DNA of 64,000 bases, taken from positions 124,001-188,000 of the forward strand of contig NZ_JACJOX010000049.1 in assembly GCF_014695775.1 (NCBI RefSeq). The letters are read 5' to 3'. This document shows, one piece after another, positions 42,906 to 51,700 of the stretch. Position 1 is the first letter of the stretch; every line of letters starts with the position of its first letter. Under the pieces are notes generated by a model that made no database searches, had not been told where the DNA came from, and saw only the letters and a program-made list of their open reading frames with translations. The stretch comes from Leptolyngbya sp. FACHB-60 (lineage in GTDB: Bacteria > Cyanobacteriota > Cyanobacteriia > Phormidesmidales > Phormidesmidaceae). A program made the translations under genes and the position numbers.

Positions 42906-42964
42906 TAGATCCTTTGACTACTTTGAGAGGGCCAGCCAGCTCTATCGAGGTAATTTGAAGGCTG

Positions 42965-45943
42965 CTAAATCAATCGGTTGAGAGCTTCAAACAGCACATC
43001 CTGGGTAAAGCCGCCCTTGGTGATGTAGGCGTTGGCTCCAGCCTCAGCCCCTCTGCGGCGATCGTCTTCACTGGCCAGGGTGGTCACCAGCACTACGGGG
43101 AGTTCGCTGTATTCGCGCTGCTGCCGAATGCGCTGGGTGAGGCCCAGGCCATCTAAATTCGGCATTTGCACATCAGATACGACGGCGTCAAAATGTCTTG
43201 TCTGCAGCTTATTAAAGCCGTCTAAGCCATCCACTGCGGTTACCACTTCGTAGCCTGCCGATTCTAGAATGCGTTTTTCCTGGGTGCGGGTCGCGATCGA
43301 GTCTTCCACGAGCAGAATGCACCGAGGACGAGCTTCAGGCGGGGCCGCAGTGTCGGCCGGGCTAACCTCCGGCCGCGCTAGGGAACTGCCTCGATGGCGT
43401 ACTGCCGCGATCAAATCTTGGGGGTTGAGCACCATGCAAACATCACCAGTGCCTAAAATAGTGGCCCCAGAGATATACCGCACCCGCTTGAGCAGCTGGC
43501 TTTGGGGTTTGAGCACCACCTCCTGCTCGTCCAGCAGTGCTTCGACAAAAATGCCCAGGCGATCTGGGCCAGACTGCAAAATCATGCAGGCATGCCGCTG
43601 CTGCGGTCGTCCTCCTTGGTCGGAGGTTTGCCACCGCCCGCGCTGCTTAGGCTCAACCCTCGGCAGCCCCAGTAGATCGGACAGCCACACCACTGAGAGC
43701 GGGCGATCGTTGTGCCTGATTGCGTTGTGGCCCTCCAAAGTAAAGATCTCGTTGGCCTGCACTAGGCAGGCCGTCTCTACAAACTCCGCGGGCAGGGCAA
43801 AGGTTTGACCTCCTGCCGCCACTAGCAGGACGTGGGCAGTGGCCAGGGTCGTGCCCAGCTGAATGCGAAGGGTGCAGCCCTCGCCCGGTATCGACTGGAC
43901 GTCGATACTGCCCCTGAGGCGATCGACGTTGGTGCGGAGTACATCCAGCCCGACTCCGCGACCGGAAATCTCGGTTACTAGCGTGCGGCTCGAAAACCCA
44001 GGACTGAGAATTAGCCCTTGAATTTGTGCGGCAGTCAGTAGCTCTAATTCTTCTGGGCGATGCAACCCCCGGCGCACGGCCGCTTGTTTGATCGGCTCTA
44101 CGTCGAGCCCACGGCCATCGTCGCTCACTTCAATGCTGATGCCAGCCGATGTGCGATAACCGCGTAGGGTTATGGTTGCAATTTCAGATTTGCCCTGCCT
44201 CCGGCGCTCTGCGGGAGATTCAACGCCATGGTCAATGGCGTTGTGAATCATATGCAGCAGCGGGTCTTTCATCTCTTCAAGAATGCGCTTGTCGGCGCGA
44301 GTGTCACCCCCTTCAATTAGCAACTGCACTTCTTTGCCTTCCTGGCGGGCCAAATCGCGCACCAGTCGGGGAAACAAGTTAAAGAGAGTAGACAGCGGCA
44401 GCAGGCGCAGGGTTCGAATGCCCTCTTCCAGGCTGTCGGTGATGGTCTCTAGGCGAGTGGTGTCGGCGTGGAGGGCGCTACTGAGCTGGCGCACTAGAAT
44501 CCCAAACCGCTCTAGGTGCTGCTCGGTACGATTTTGAAAGCTGTCGAGCTGTTGCCAGACGGGCTTGCCCTGCTGGGCATCGTGAAGCAAGAAGCGACTC
44601 ATCAAAAAATCGCGACTCCACTCTTCCCACAGGTCATTGATGGCGTCGATCTCAGCTAACCGGTGGGCGACGCGAATTTTGGTAACAGTGAGCTCACCGC
44701 TCTGGGTCATCAAAGCGTCGAGGCTCTGGGTAGGGACGCGGATGGTTTCGATGCGGTAGTTGGTGGTGCTGGTGAGGTCGGGGTCTGAGGAATTGTGGGT
44801 GGGTAAGGGGGTGGTTGAGTGAGGGGGTGCAGGAGTAGGGGGCGCGGGTGGGGTAGGAGAGGGGATGGGGACAGGGGATGGGATGGGGGCAGGGGAATCT
44901 AGGAATAATTCTATGGAGTGATTGAGTAACTCAGAGGCTGGGGGAGGGGCACTAAGGGCTTCAGTCGTAGGGCTAGCGGGTTTGGGGCTGGAAGGTGCGC
45001 CCATGAGTTCGGCGAGAACGTAGAACAGGTTGACGCCGGTGGGTTTGCCAGTGGTGGCTTCGTGCACTAGCTGCTTCATGGCAGTTAGGCCATGGGAGAG
45101 GCGATCGCATAGCTCCGCCGAGAGTGTGATTTCGCCGCGCAGGAGGTTGCCGAGAATGTGCTCGATGTGGTGAGCGACCTTGCCGAGATCGGTGACTCCG
45201 AGCATGTTGCCATCGCCCTTAAGGGAATGGGCCTCGCGCATGAGGGCTTCGAGGGTGGCTGAGTCGTCGGGATGCTTTTCAAGGTGGAGCAGCCCGTCGT
45301 CGAGGGCTTGCAGGCGCTCTTCGCTGGCGGTCTTAAAAATATCGCGCAGTTCGCCGTCGGTAATGTAGCGATCGCTGAGGCCAGGCGCGACTACAGAGTC
45401 ATTGGTTGGTGCCGTACCGCTTTGACTGCTTGACTCCCAGATCTCCAACAACTGAGCTGGGGCGGCTTGGTTAGCGCTGACACCATTGGTGCTTATAGGG
45501 GCGATCGCGCGATCGAAAATATCATCGTCCACATCTAGGGCCAGTGCGGGAGCAGGTAAGGCGGCTTCCGCTCCCATCAGCTGAGCCAGCACATAAAACA
45601 CCTCCACCTCGGCGGCTTCTCCCGTCACCGCTGCGTGGACGAGCCTGCGCATGGCCGCTACGCCATGGGCGAGGCGGTCACACAGATCAGTGCAAAGGGC
45701 TTGCTCGCCTCGGCCGATCGCCCCAAAAATGTGCTCAATTTGGTGAGCGACCTTACCCAAGTCGGTAACATCGAGCATGTTGCCGTCGCCCTTGAGGGAA
45801 TGGGCTTCCCGCATGAGGGCTTCGAGGGTCGCTGAGTCGTCGGGGTGCTTTTCAAGGTGGAGCAGCCCGTCGTCGAGGGCCTGCAAGTGTTCCTCGCTGG
45901 CGGTTTTAAAAATGTCGCGGAGTTCGGTGTCGTCAATCATCAT
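42965..45943 (-). CDS. CheA-type hybrid histidine kinase with two Hpt domains and C-terminal receiver
   Basis: 992 residues. Order: Hpt1 (about 1-125, His48 in REAHSLKGD), linker, Hpt2 (about 195-320, His239 in the same motif), Pro-rich linker (about 350-395), dimerisation helix (RVPTQSLDALMTQSGELTV), HATPase with HMIHNAIDHGVESP and SGRGVGLDV, CheW-like regulatory domain, and receiver (about 870-992, Asp924). It autophosphorylates on receptor signal and passes phosphate to receivers. CheA-REC fusion is typical of Wsp-like and cyanobacterial systems. The two Hpt copies are nearly identical also at DNA level. Last gene of the cluster, 117 bases after mcp. Confidence 0.94.
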   Translation of the reverse strand: MMIDDTELRDIFKTASEEHLQALDDGLLHLEKHPDDSATLEALMREAHSLKGDGNMLDVTDLGKVAHQIEHIFGAIGRGEQALCTDLCDRLAHGVAAMRRLVHAAVTGEAAEVEVFYVLAQLMGAEAALPAPALALDVDDDIFDRAIAPISTNGVSANQAAPAQLLEIWESSSQSGTAPTNDSVVAPGLSDRYITDGELRDIFKTASEERLQALDDGLLHLEKHPDDSATLEALMREAHSLKGDGNMLGVTDLGKVAHHIEHILGNLLRGEITLSAELCDRLSHGLTAMKQLVHEATTGKPTGVNLFYVLAELMGAPSSPKPASPTTEALSAPPPASELLNHSIELFLDSPAPIPSPVPIPSPTPPAPPTPAPPHSTTPLPTHNSSDPDLTSTTNYRIETIRVPTQSLDALMTQSGELTVTKIRVAHRLAEIDAINDLWEEWSRDFLMSRFLLHDAQQGKPVWQQLDSFQNRTEQHLERFGILVRQLSSALHADTTRLETITDSLEEGIRTLRLLPLSTLFNLFPRLVRDLARQEGKEVQLLIEGGDTRADKRILEEMKDPLLHMIHNAIDHGVESPAERRRQGKSEIATITLRGYRTSAGISIEVSDDGRGLDVEPIKQAAVRRGLHRPEELELLTAAQIQGLILSPGFSSRTLVTEISGRGVGLDVLRTNVDRLRGSIDVQSIPGEGCTLRIQLGTTLATAHVLLVAAGGQTFALPAEFVETACLVQANEIFTLEGHNAIRHNDRPLSVVWLSDLLGLPRVEPKQRGRWQTSDQGGRPQQRHACMILQSGPDRLGIFVEALLDEQEVVLKPQSQLLKRVRYISGATILGTGDVCMVLNPQDLIAAVRHRGSSLARPEVSPADTAAPPEARPRCILLVEDSIATRTQEKRILESAGYEVVTAVDGLDGFNKLQTRHFDAVVSDVQMPNLDGLGLTQRIRQQREYSELPVVLVTTLASEDDRRRGAEAGANAYITKGGFTQDVLFEALNRLI
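44780..44900 (-). repeat. Low-complexity purine-rich linker within cheA
   Basis: The plus strand here is a G/A-rich run (GGGGATGGGGACAGGGGATG and similar). On the coding strand it gives the Pro-rich linker PAPIPSPVPIPSPTPPAPPT between Hpt2 and the dimerisation domain. The composition resembles the intergenic fold-back repeats at 24996 and 9473. Confidence 0.7.
45155..45930 (-). repeat. Duplicated Hpt coding segment inside cheA
   Basis: About 200 bases at 45730-45930 are repeated at about 45157-45357, offset 573 bases (191 codons), with only scattered differences. Runs such as the codons for LRDIFKTASEE and EALMREAHSLKGDGNML are the same in both. Confidence 0.9.
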
Positions 45944-46060
45944 GGCAGAGCGCTTCTCTCCGATGGGGGCGTGGGTTGCAGAGGCAGGTGAGTAGGCACA
46001 ACCTATGGAGATGTCTTCTCCCCAGCCCTCGACGTTTATCCTCAGGGAGGGGAAAGCAGC

Positions 46061-47596
46061 TTAAATAGCCACTTTGAGCTGTAGGGCACTCTCGTTGAGT
46101 TGATGGGTGCCAACCTTAATTTGGGTAATGCCGTGGGCGGTTTCTTGGGCTCCGGTGTTGAGGCTGTTCATGGCGCTCACCACCTGCTGAATGGCAACCG
46201 CCTGCTGCTTCACGTTGAGAGAGATCTGCTGGCTGTTGAGCACCACGTTGTTAACCGCCTCGGCCACCCCTGCAAATGCATCGGCGGTTTCCTCAGCAAT
46301 CTTGACTCCCTCTTCGACGGTTTTGGTGCCCTCGTCGGTGACCATCACCGTCGAGTTGATGGCGGTTTGAATGTCAGCTACCAGGGCGTTAATCTTCTCG
46401 GCCGATTTTTTGCTTTGATCGGCCAGCTTGCGAATTTCGCCAGAGACGACCGCGAAGCCCTTGCCGTGCTCGCCTGCGCGCACCGCTTCAACGGCGGCAT
46501 TGAGGGCCAGCATGTTGGTTTGATTGGCCAAATCGCTGACCAAGCTAGAAATACCGCCAATTTGATTGGTTTGCGCGCTCAAACGGAGGATTTGATCGGC
46601 GATCGCATCCACTTTCTCTCTAAGGTCGCCCATGCCATCGAGGCTACGCTCAACAGCGCGAGTGCCACCTTCGGCCAAGGCTAGAACTTGTTGGGCACCG
46701 GCAGCGGCGGCTTCAGCCTGCTCTGCTGACTGCCGTGACGAAGCCCCTAGCTCATCCATTGTGGTGCTGGTTTCGCTCACCGAAGCGGCCTGTTGGCTGC
46801 TGCTGCGCTCCTGCTGCTCAACACTGGTGGCGATTTCGCTGGCTGAGGTAACAATGTTGCCTGCCGCCTGGTTCATAATGCGTGAGGCTTTGATGATCAC
46901 CAAGGTGCCAATTAGAGTCGACAGCAGTAATGAGAGGGTGGCTGCTGTCAGCAGCGTAAATTGCAGCCGTCGCAGGGCGGCCACCTGAATCGCTTCTTCT
47001 CGAGCGACAATCCCACCTTCAAGGTCTTCCATATCGGTCAACAAACTGGCGATATCGGCAGTTAGAGCGCGCCCGTCGCTTTCTCGCCAAAATTGCACGC
47101 CTGCTGTGGTCTGATTTTGGTTGACCAGGTCGATCATGCCTTGATGGAGAGTAATAAACTGATTGATTAAAGTTGTAAGCCGAAATAGGTTTTGCCGCTG
47201 TTCTTCATTTGCGACTTGAGCATCTAGCTCAGCAACCACAGTCAAGTAGTCTGTTTTAGCTGCATTAAAGTCTAATAAAGAGGTCGGATGTTTCTGAAGT
47301 AAATAGCCACGGGTAGCACGGGACATAATTTGAACGTTGAGGTTGAGATGGTCAACCTTTTCGTGAACTTCCCACGCACGTTTGAGTTCTCCAGAGATAA
47401 TGACAAGCTGGCGCACGTTAACCACGGCTATGCCCGCAGATACGATAAGCGCGAGTACTGGCACAGCGTAGCCTAATACAATCCAGTGACGTAGCTTCCA
47501 AAACTTGCGTTTGTTCACGATATCTCTCTGTAGCGCGGATGAAGAAAAAAGGCCAAACGGATTGAGTTTAGAGTTTAATTCTAAGGAGTTTTTCAT
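46061..47596 (-). CDS. Methyl-accepting chemotaxis protein
   Basis: 511 residues. TM1 is at about 38-62 (YAVPVLALIVSAGIAVVNV), followed by a periplasmic four-helix or CHASE3-like domain (about 65-215), then TM2 (LTAATLSLLLSTLIGTLVII). No separate HAMP domain is obvious. The signalling domain has the hairpin tip VRAGEHGKGFAVVSGEIRKL, with Ala/Gln/Glu-rich helices that include possible methylation sites. It would sense a periplasmic or membrane state and control the CheA next to it. It starts 6 bases after the cheW stop. Confidence 0.95.
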   Translation of the reverse strand: MKNSLELNSKLNPFGLFSSSALQRDIVNKRKFWKLRHWIVLGYAVPVLALIVSAGIAVVNVRQLVIISGELKRAWEVHEKVDHLNLNVQIMSRATRGYLLQKHPTSLLDFNAAKTDYLTVVAELDAQVANEEQRQNLFRLTTLINQFITLHQGMIDLVNQNQTTAGVQFWRESDGRALTADIASLLTDMEDLEGGIVAREEAIQVAALRRLQFTLLTAATLSLLLSTLIGTLVIIKASRIMNQAAGNIVTSASEIATSVEQQERSSSQQAASVSETSTTMDELGASSRQSAEQAEAAAAGAQQVLALAEGGTRAVERSLDGMGDLREKVDAIADQILRLSAQTNQIGGISSLVSDLANQTNMLALNAAVEAVRAGEHGKGFAVVSGEIRKLADQSKKSAEKINALVADIQTAINSTVMVTDEGTKTVEEGVKIAEETADAFAGVAEAVNNVVLNSQQISLNVKQQAVAIQQVVSAMNSLNTGAQETAHGITQIKVGTHQLNESALQLKVAI

Positions 47597-47602
47597 GATT
47601 AA

Positions 47603-48616
47603 CTAGTCTGAATAATCGACAACGAGTTCGTCTGCAGTCAGCAGTTTTGGCAGATCTATAAGGGTGAGCATAGAGTCGCCGTGTTGAGCAAATCCTTTGA
47701 GGTATGGGTTGTTGCTAGAGTGAACGGTGGTGGGCGTTGCTGCTATCTCCGCAGCATGCAAATAAATCACATCGAAAACATCATCGATAACAACTCCCGC
47801 CACTAGGGAGCCTATCCGCATAATCACCGCTGTTTTAGGTTGGATAGGGGCTGCTGGTGCCAAATTCAGAAAGTGACGCACATCTATTAGGGTTAAAATT
47901 TCACCGCGCAGATTTATGTTTCCCACAATGTGCGCCGGGCAGCAGGGAATGGAAGTAATTTGAGGCACTTCAGTAAATTCGTGCACGCTCTCCAATCCCA
48001 GGGCAAAGCGCTCGCCTTCTAGGCCGATGACTGCTAGGGCTGACAGATCCGACGTGTTTTCGCTGGCAATTAGCTGAGTTAACCCAGCGGCGCGAGCCTG
48101 GAGCACCTGTCGATCGGCAGGGCTAAACTGCTCTATGAAGGGGCTGGTCTGAACCTCTGCAACTGCAGAAGACGGGGCCAGACTGTGGGAGCCTTGCCCC
48201 AGGGCCACTGGGTCGATCAAGATAATGACGGTGTCTCCCCGGCGGGCGAACCCCATTGTTAAAGGGTGCTCCCCACAGCCAAAGTAAGAGGTTTCTTGGG
48301 CCGCAGTGATGCTGCTAGGGTCGATCGCCTCTACGTTTTGAATTTGGTCTACGACTAGACCAAGCTGTCGACGGCGGCCCTGCACCACAATGACAGCCTG
48401 GCTGAGGGCGTTGGGCTGCTGGGGATAGCCCAGGCACACCCTGAGGTTGATGACCGGCAGCAACTGACCGCGCAGATTTAGCATGCCAGCGACTTCTGGC
48501 CCCGATTCAGGTACCGAGATCAGGGCGGGCAGCAAAAACATTTCTTGTACGGCCTCAGCGGCTAGCCCGTAGTGGGCACCGTCTAGCGTAAACAAGAGGT
48601 AGGAGGTTGGGGTCAT
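47603..48616 (-). CDS. CheW-type adaptor with two CheW domains
   Basis: 337 residues. Two CheW SH3-like domains in tandem: the first (about 1-135) has YLLFTLDGAHYGLAAEAVQE and GMLNLRGQLLPVINLR; the second (about 190-330) has GERFALGLESVHEFTEV and GNINLRGEILTLIDVRHFL. CheW proteins link receptor and CheA. A double CheW in one chain would replace the two separate CheW proteins of Wsp-type systems. An in-frame GTG directly precedes the ATG. Upstream are 355 bases without a gene, then cheR. Confidence 0.93.
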   Translation of the reverse strand: MTPTSYLLFTLDGAHYGLAAEAVQEMFLLPALISVPESGPEVAGMLNLRGQLLPVINLRVCLGYPQQPNALSQAVIVVQGRRRQLGLVVDQIQNVEAIDPSSITAAQETSYFGCGEHPLTMGFARRGDTVIILIDPVALGQGSHSLAPSSAVAEVQTSPFIEQFSPADRQVLQARAAGLTQLIASENTSDLSALAVIGLEGERFALGLESVHEFTEVPQITSIPCCPAHIVGNINLRGEILTLIDVRHFLNLAPAAPIQPKTAVIMRIGSLVAGVVIDDVFDVIYLHAAEIAATPTTVHSSNNPYLKGFAQHGDSMLTLIDLPKLLTADELVVDYSD

Positions 48617-48971
48617 CACGGGTTACTGCCCAGAGGATAAAGCACGGCAGGGTAGAATGCAGATCCCTTCAGCCGACCCGATTAAGTCTGGGTTAGAGAG
48701 AAATCAATGCTTCGGGCTTAGCATTCCCCCATGGAATGAGTTATCCGCAATTCAGAGAAAATGTCTGGGCTACAGCCGTTGCTAGAACAATGAGGACATT
48801 GCATATACTCTTACAGCGATGGCGATACGCCGCTGTGCCGTGCCAGTTTTCGCTAATGGGAGTTGGTATTTTTAGCATGTAACCATCGCTATATTTTCAG
48901 CGCGCCGCTCATGGCGCAACTATTGAGCCATCTTACAAAAACCGTGATTTTGCTCTGTGATGGAGACGAGA
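48617..48971. other. Intergenic gap inside the chemosensory cluster
   Basis: About 355 bases between cheR and the cheW gene. AT-rich stretches suggest an internal promoter for cheW-mcp-cheA; no hairpin terminator or known RNA recognised. Confidence 0.4.
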
Positions 48972-50510
48972 TCACTCTTGAGGTGACTGGCGATCGCCGC
49001 CTGCGATCTGCTGCTTGAGATGCGCCTGCCATTGGGCAACGGTGGCATCGCTATGGTCATCTAATACGGTGCTGGGGGGCAGCTTTGCCAATAGAGTGAG
49101 AGCATGCTCACGGGTTGTTTTAGCTTTTTCAGGCTGCCTGGCGCGCGCGTAAATGCTAGCTAGATCGAGATAGGCTTTAACGAAGTCAGGGTCTAGATAA
49201 ATAATTTTACGCAGATGCTCTTTAGCAATTTCTAAATCATTTTCATCTTCAGCAATTTGGGCCAGCAGATAGTGCATGTCGAGGCTGAGGGGATGGTCAC
49301 GGATCACCCGCTGGCAGAGTTGTTTGGCCTGGCTGTAGCAGCCAGTGTTGGCGTAGGCCCGAGCGGCAATCTGGTGCGCGGCGGTGCAATCTGGATGGGT
49401 AAGATAGAGCTGTTTGGCGGTGCGAATGGCGCTGGTGTAATCGTTTTGTTGGAGAAATGTGGTTGCCGCTTGCAGGGCTGCTGTCAAGCTGTCATCAAGA
49501 CTAGCATCAACACTGGGGGATGCGGCTTTAGGGGCAAGCCGAAGGGGCTGTGGGCTGGCTGTGCTTTGCCATTGAGCGGCTGGGAGCGATGCCGTGGGAA
49601 GAGGTAGAACGGTCTGGGGTGGTTTTTGATAGACCACGGTTTCGGGGAAGCTAGTGACCTCAAACGGGCTGGTGTTTTGGCCATAAAGCTCGGTGTGGCC
49701 AGTGAGCAAGTAGCCCTGGGGAATGAGAGCGCCGTGAAATTTTCGAATAATTTGACCAATTGCCTGGCGATCGAGATAAATAAATACGTTGCGACACAAG
49801 ATTAGGTCTAGGCCGCCTGGCCCTTGCCCGAAATTAGGACAAGGGTCTTTGAGCAGATTGCCGACCTCAAAAACCACATGCTGCTGAAGGCGATCGCAGA
49901 TCCTATAGGCCTGGCGATCGACCTGAAAATAGGTTTGCTGTAGAGCTGCGGGTGTTTGCCGAAAGGACCAGCTGCTGTAAAGCCCCTGACGAGCGCTATG
50001 GACAGCGGCGGCGCTGATGTCGGTGCCAATCAGCTGCACATCCCACTGGTGCCACGCAAAGTTGAGCTGGTCGAGGGCGATCGCGATTGAGTATAGCTCT
50101 TCCCCAGTGGAGCAGCCGGCACTCCAAATGCGCAGGCTGGGTTTGGAGCCCAAGGGGGCCGCGGCCTGCTTGCGCTGCATGATTTCGGGAAGGAGGCGAT
50201 CGCTCAGTAGCCTGAGCTGGTTGCTGTCTCGAAAGAAATAGCTCTCATTGATAGTCAAGATAGAGTACAGCTCTTGCCACTCAGACTGCTGCTGGGGCAG
50301 GCTAGGTCGAGCTTTGAAGCTATCTAGGCCGCGAGAACTGTAGTCTAAGGCCTTGAGGTAGTCATGGTAGTCAGCTAAGGTCGTTAACCCCAACGCTTTG
50401 GCCCGCAGCCAAACCTTGTCTGACAAAAGCTGAAAATCTTGGGGACGAACATATAGACCAGAATGGTCGGCGATGAGATCGCTAATGCGCTTTAGGATCA
50501 GATCGTCCAT
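48972..50510 (-). CDS. CheR methyltransferase with C-terminal TPR domain
   Basis: 512 residues from the ATG at 50510. The N-terminal helical CheR domain is followed by the SAM-binding domain with IWSAGCSTGEELYSIAIAL, LIGTDISAAAV and LILCRNVFIYLD. It methylates glutamates of the MCP. After a Ser/Pro linker come TPR helices (about 365-490: TAHQIAARAYANTGCYSQAK, LLAQIAEDENDLEIAKEHL), as in WspC/FrzF-like proteins. The start at 50510 lies one base after the TAG of the pentapeptide gene, so the two are coupled; an upstream start at 50555 would overlap it. Confidence 0.94.
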   Translation of the reverse strand: MDDLILKRISDLIADHSGLYVRPQDFQLLSDKVWLRAKALGLTTLADYHDYLKALDYSSRGLDSFKARPSLPQQQSEWQELYSILTINESYFFRDSNQLRLLSDRLLPEIMQRKQAAAPLGSKPSLRIWSAGCSTGEELYSIAIALDQLNFAWHQWDVQLIGTDISAAAVHSARQGLYSSWSFRQTPAALQQTYFQVDRQAYRICDRLQQHVVFEVGNLLKDPCPNFGQGPGGLDLILCRNVFIYLDRQAIGQIIRKFHGALIPQGYLLTGHTELYGQNTSPFEVTSFPETVVYQKPPQTVLPLPTASLPAAQWQSTASPQPLRLAPKAASPSVDASLDDSLTAALQAATTFLQQNDYTSAIRTAKQLYLTHPDCTAAHQIAARAYANTGCYSQAKQLCQRVIRDHPLSLDMHYLLAQIAEDENDLEIAKEHLRKIIYLDPDFVKAYLDLASIYARARQPEKAKTTREHALTLLAKLPPSTVLDDHSDATVAQWQAHLKQQIAGGDRQSPQE

Positions 50511-50511
50511 G

Positions 50512-51351
50512 CTAGTTGAGGGCGCTAGAGTCAATGGTGATGGCATCTCTGTCATGGCCGGGGTGGGTCAAAATTAGCTGACCCAGGTTGACGCGCCATA
50601 GGTTGGTCTTTTTGAAGTTGGCCCCCGCCAACTGAGCATAGTCGAGGCAAGCCTCAGAGAGGTTGGCTCGAAACAGGTTGGCATTTTCTAACGAGGCGTT
50701 GCTCAGATCGGCTAGCCGCAGCACCGCTTCGCGCAGATCGGCTTCGGTTAGGTCGGCACCGCTAAGCACCGCTCTAAACAGATTCGTGCCTACGCAACTG
50801 GCCCGCCTGAGGTTGGCTTTAGCCATATTGGCTCCCATCATGCTGGCGCAGTTCAAATTGGCTTGACACAGGTTAGCGTTGCACAGATTGGAGTAATAAA
50901 AAGTGGTTCTGACCAAGTTGGCCGATTGCAGAATGGCCTCTCGCATATCGACTTCGTAGAAGTTAGACTCGCCCAGATCGGCATCGTTGAGCAGCGTCTC
51001 TTGCATATCTGCTTTGTAAAAGTGTGAGTGGCGCAGATTGGCGTGACTCAGATTGGCGGTGTAAAGGTTGGTTTTATAAAAGTCGACCATGCTGAGGTTC
51101 GCCCGCCTCAAATCAGCCATGCACAGATCACAGCGGTAGAGGGTTGACGACTCAAAGTTGGCCCGAGTGAATACACTTTCTCTTAGGTTGGCTTCGTAAA
51201 AATTGGCGTGGCGGAAGTCGATGCCAGGCAGGTGCAATTTGCCTAAATCTGCCCCCTGAAAGTCTGGCCTAACACCGGGATTGTTGAGTCGCCAAGCATT
51301 CCAGCTTTCTACCCCTTTATTGAGAATGTCTAAATGTTCCGCATTTGCCAT
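50512..51351 (-). CDS. Pentapeptide-repeat protein in the chemosensory cluster
   Basis: 279 residues, mostly A(D/N)LXX pentapeptides from about residue 35 to 265 (GADLGKLHLPG, FRHANFYEANLRES, ADLRRANLSMVD, ANLCQANLNCAS). Such repeats fold as a right-handed quadrilateral beta-helix. Function is unknown; MfpA/Qnr members bind gyrase but nothing here indicates that. A short N-terminal helix (EHLDILNKGVESWNAWRLNN) is typical of cyanobacterial members. The gene ends one base before cheR, so translation is coupled and a role in the chemosensory complex is a fair inference. Confidence 0.92.
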   Translation of the reverse strand: MANAEHLDILNKGVESWNAWRLNNPGVRPDFQGADLGKLHLPGIDFRHANFYEANLRESVFTRANFESSTLYRCDLCMADLRRANLSMVDFYKTNLYTANLSHANLRHSHFYKADMQETLLNDADLGESNFYEVDMREAILQSANLVRTTFYYSNLCNANLCQANLNCASMMGANMAKANLRRASCVGTNLFRAVLSGADLTEADLREAVLRLADLSNASLENANLFRANLSEACLDYAQLAGANFKKTNLWRVNLGQLILTHPGHDRDAITIDSSALN

Positions 51352-51700
51352 AGATAGGTGCTCCCGAAGTTACGCATGGAGGCCGCTTGACTAAAGGACC
51401 TTGCGCCAGGTGACGATGCTGAAAGAGGCGTTAACTAAGGGGGTAATGCGTTGGTGACTAAACTCAATACAGCCAAGGGCCGCTAGGTAAATTTTTGCCA
51501 AACCAAAAAATGCCTCAGCCCTTGGGCCGAGCAGTAGATCTATGACGAGCTCTGTAGCTAGCCTATAACCGTGCACAGCGGCCTACCCCAGTCCCAATTT
51601 GCCCCAGAGAGAGTGCTGGTTAACGCTTGTTCATATAGTTGGGTAATTTCCTCAGTCGTTAACGGCTAAAAAAACGGTAATAAAGTATCAAGCAATACTT
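51352..51700. other. Intergenic region between cheB and the pentapeptide gene
   Basis: About 350 bases. A 61-residue frame (51391-51576, minus) lies here but has no ribosome binding site or recognised features and is not called. Nothing else seen. Confidence 0.4.

Noticed and set aside
51391..51576. 61-residue minus-strand frame between cheB and the pentapeptide gene
   Set aside because: No ribosome binding site, no recognisable features.
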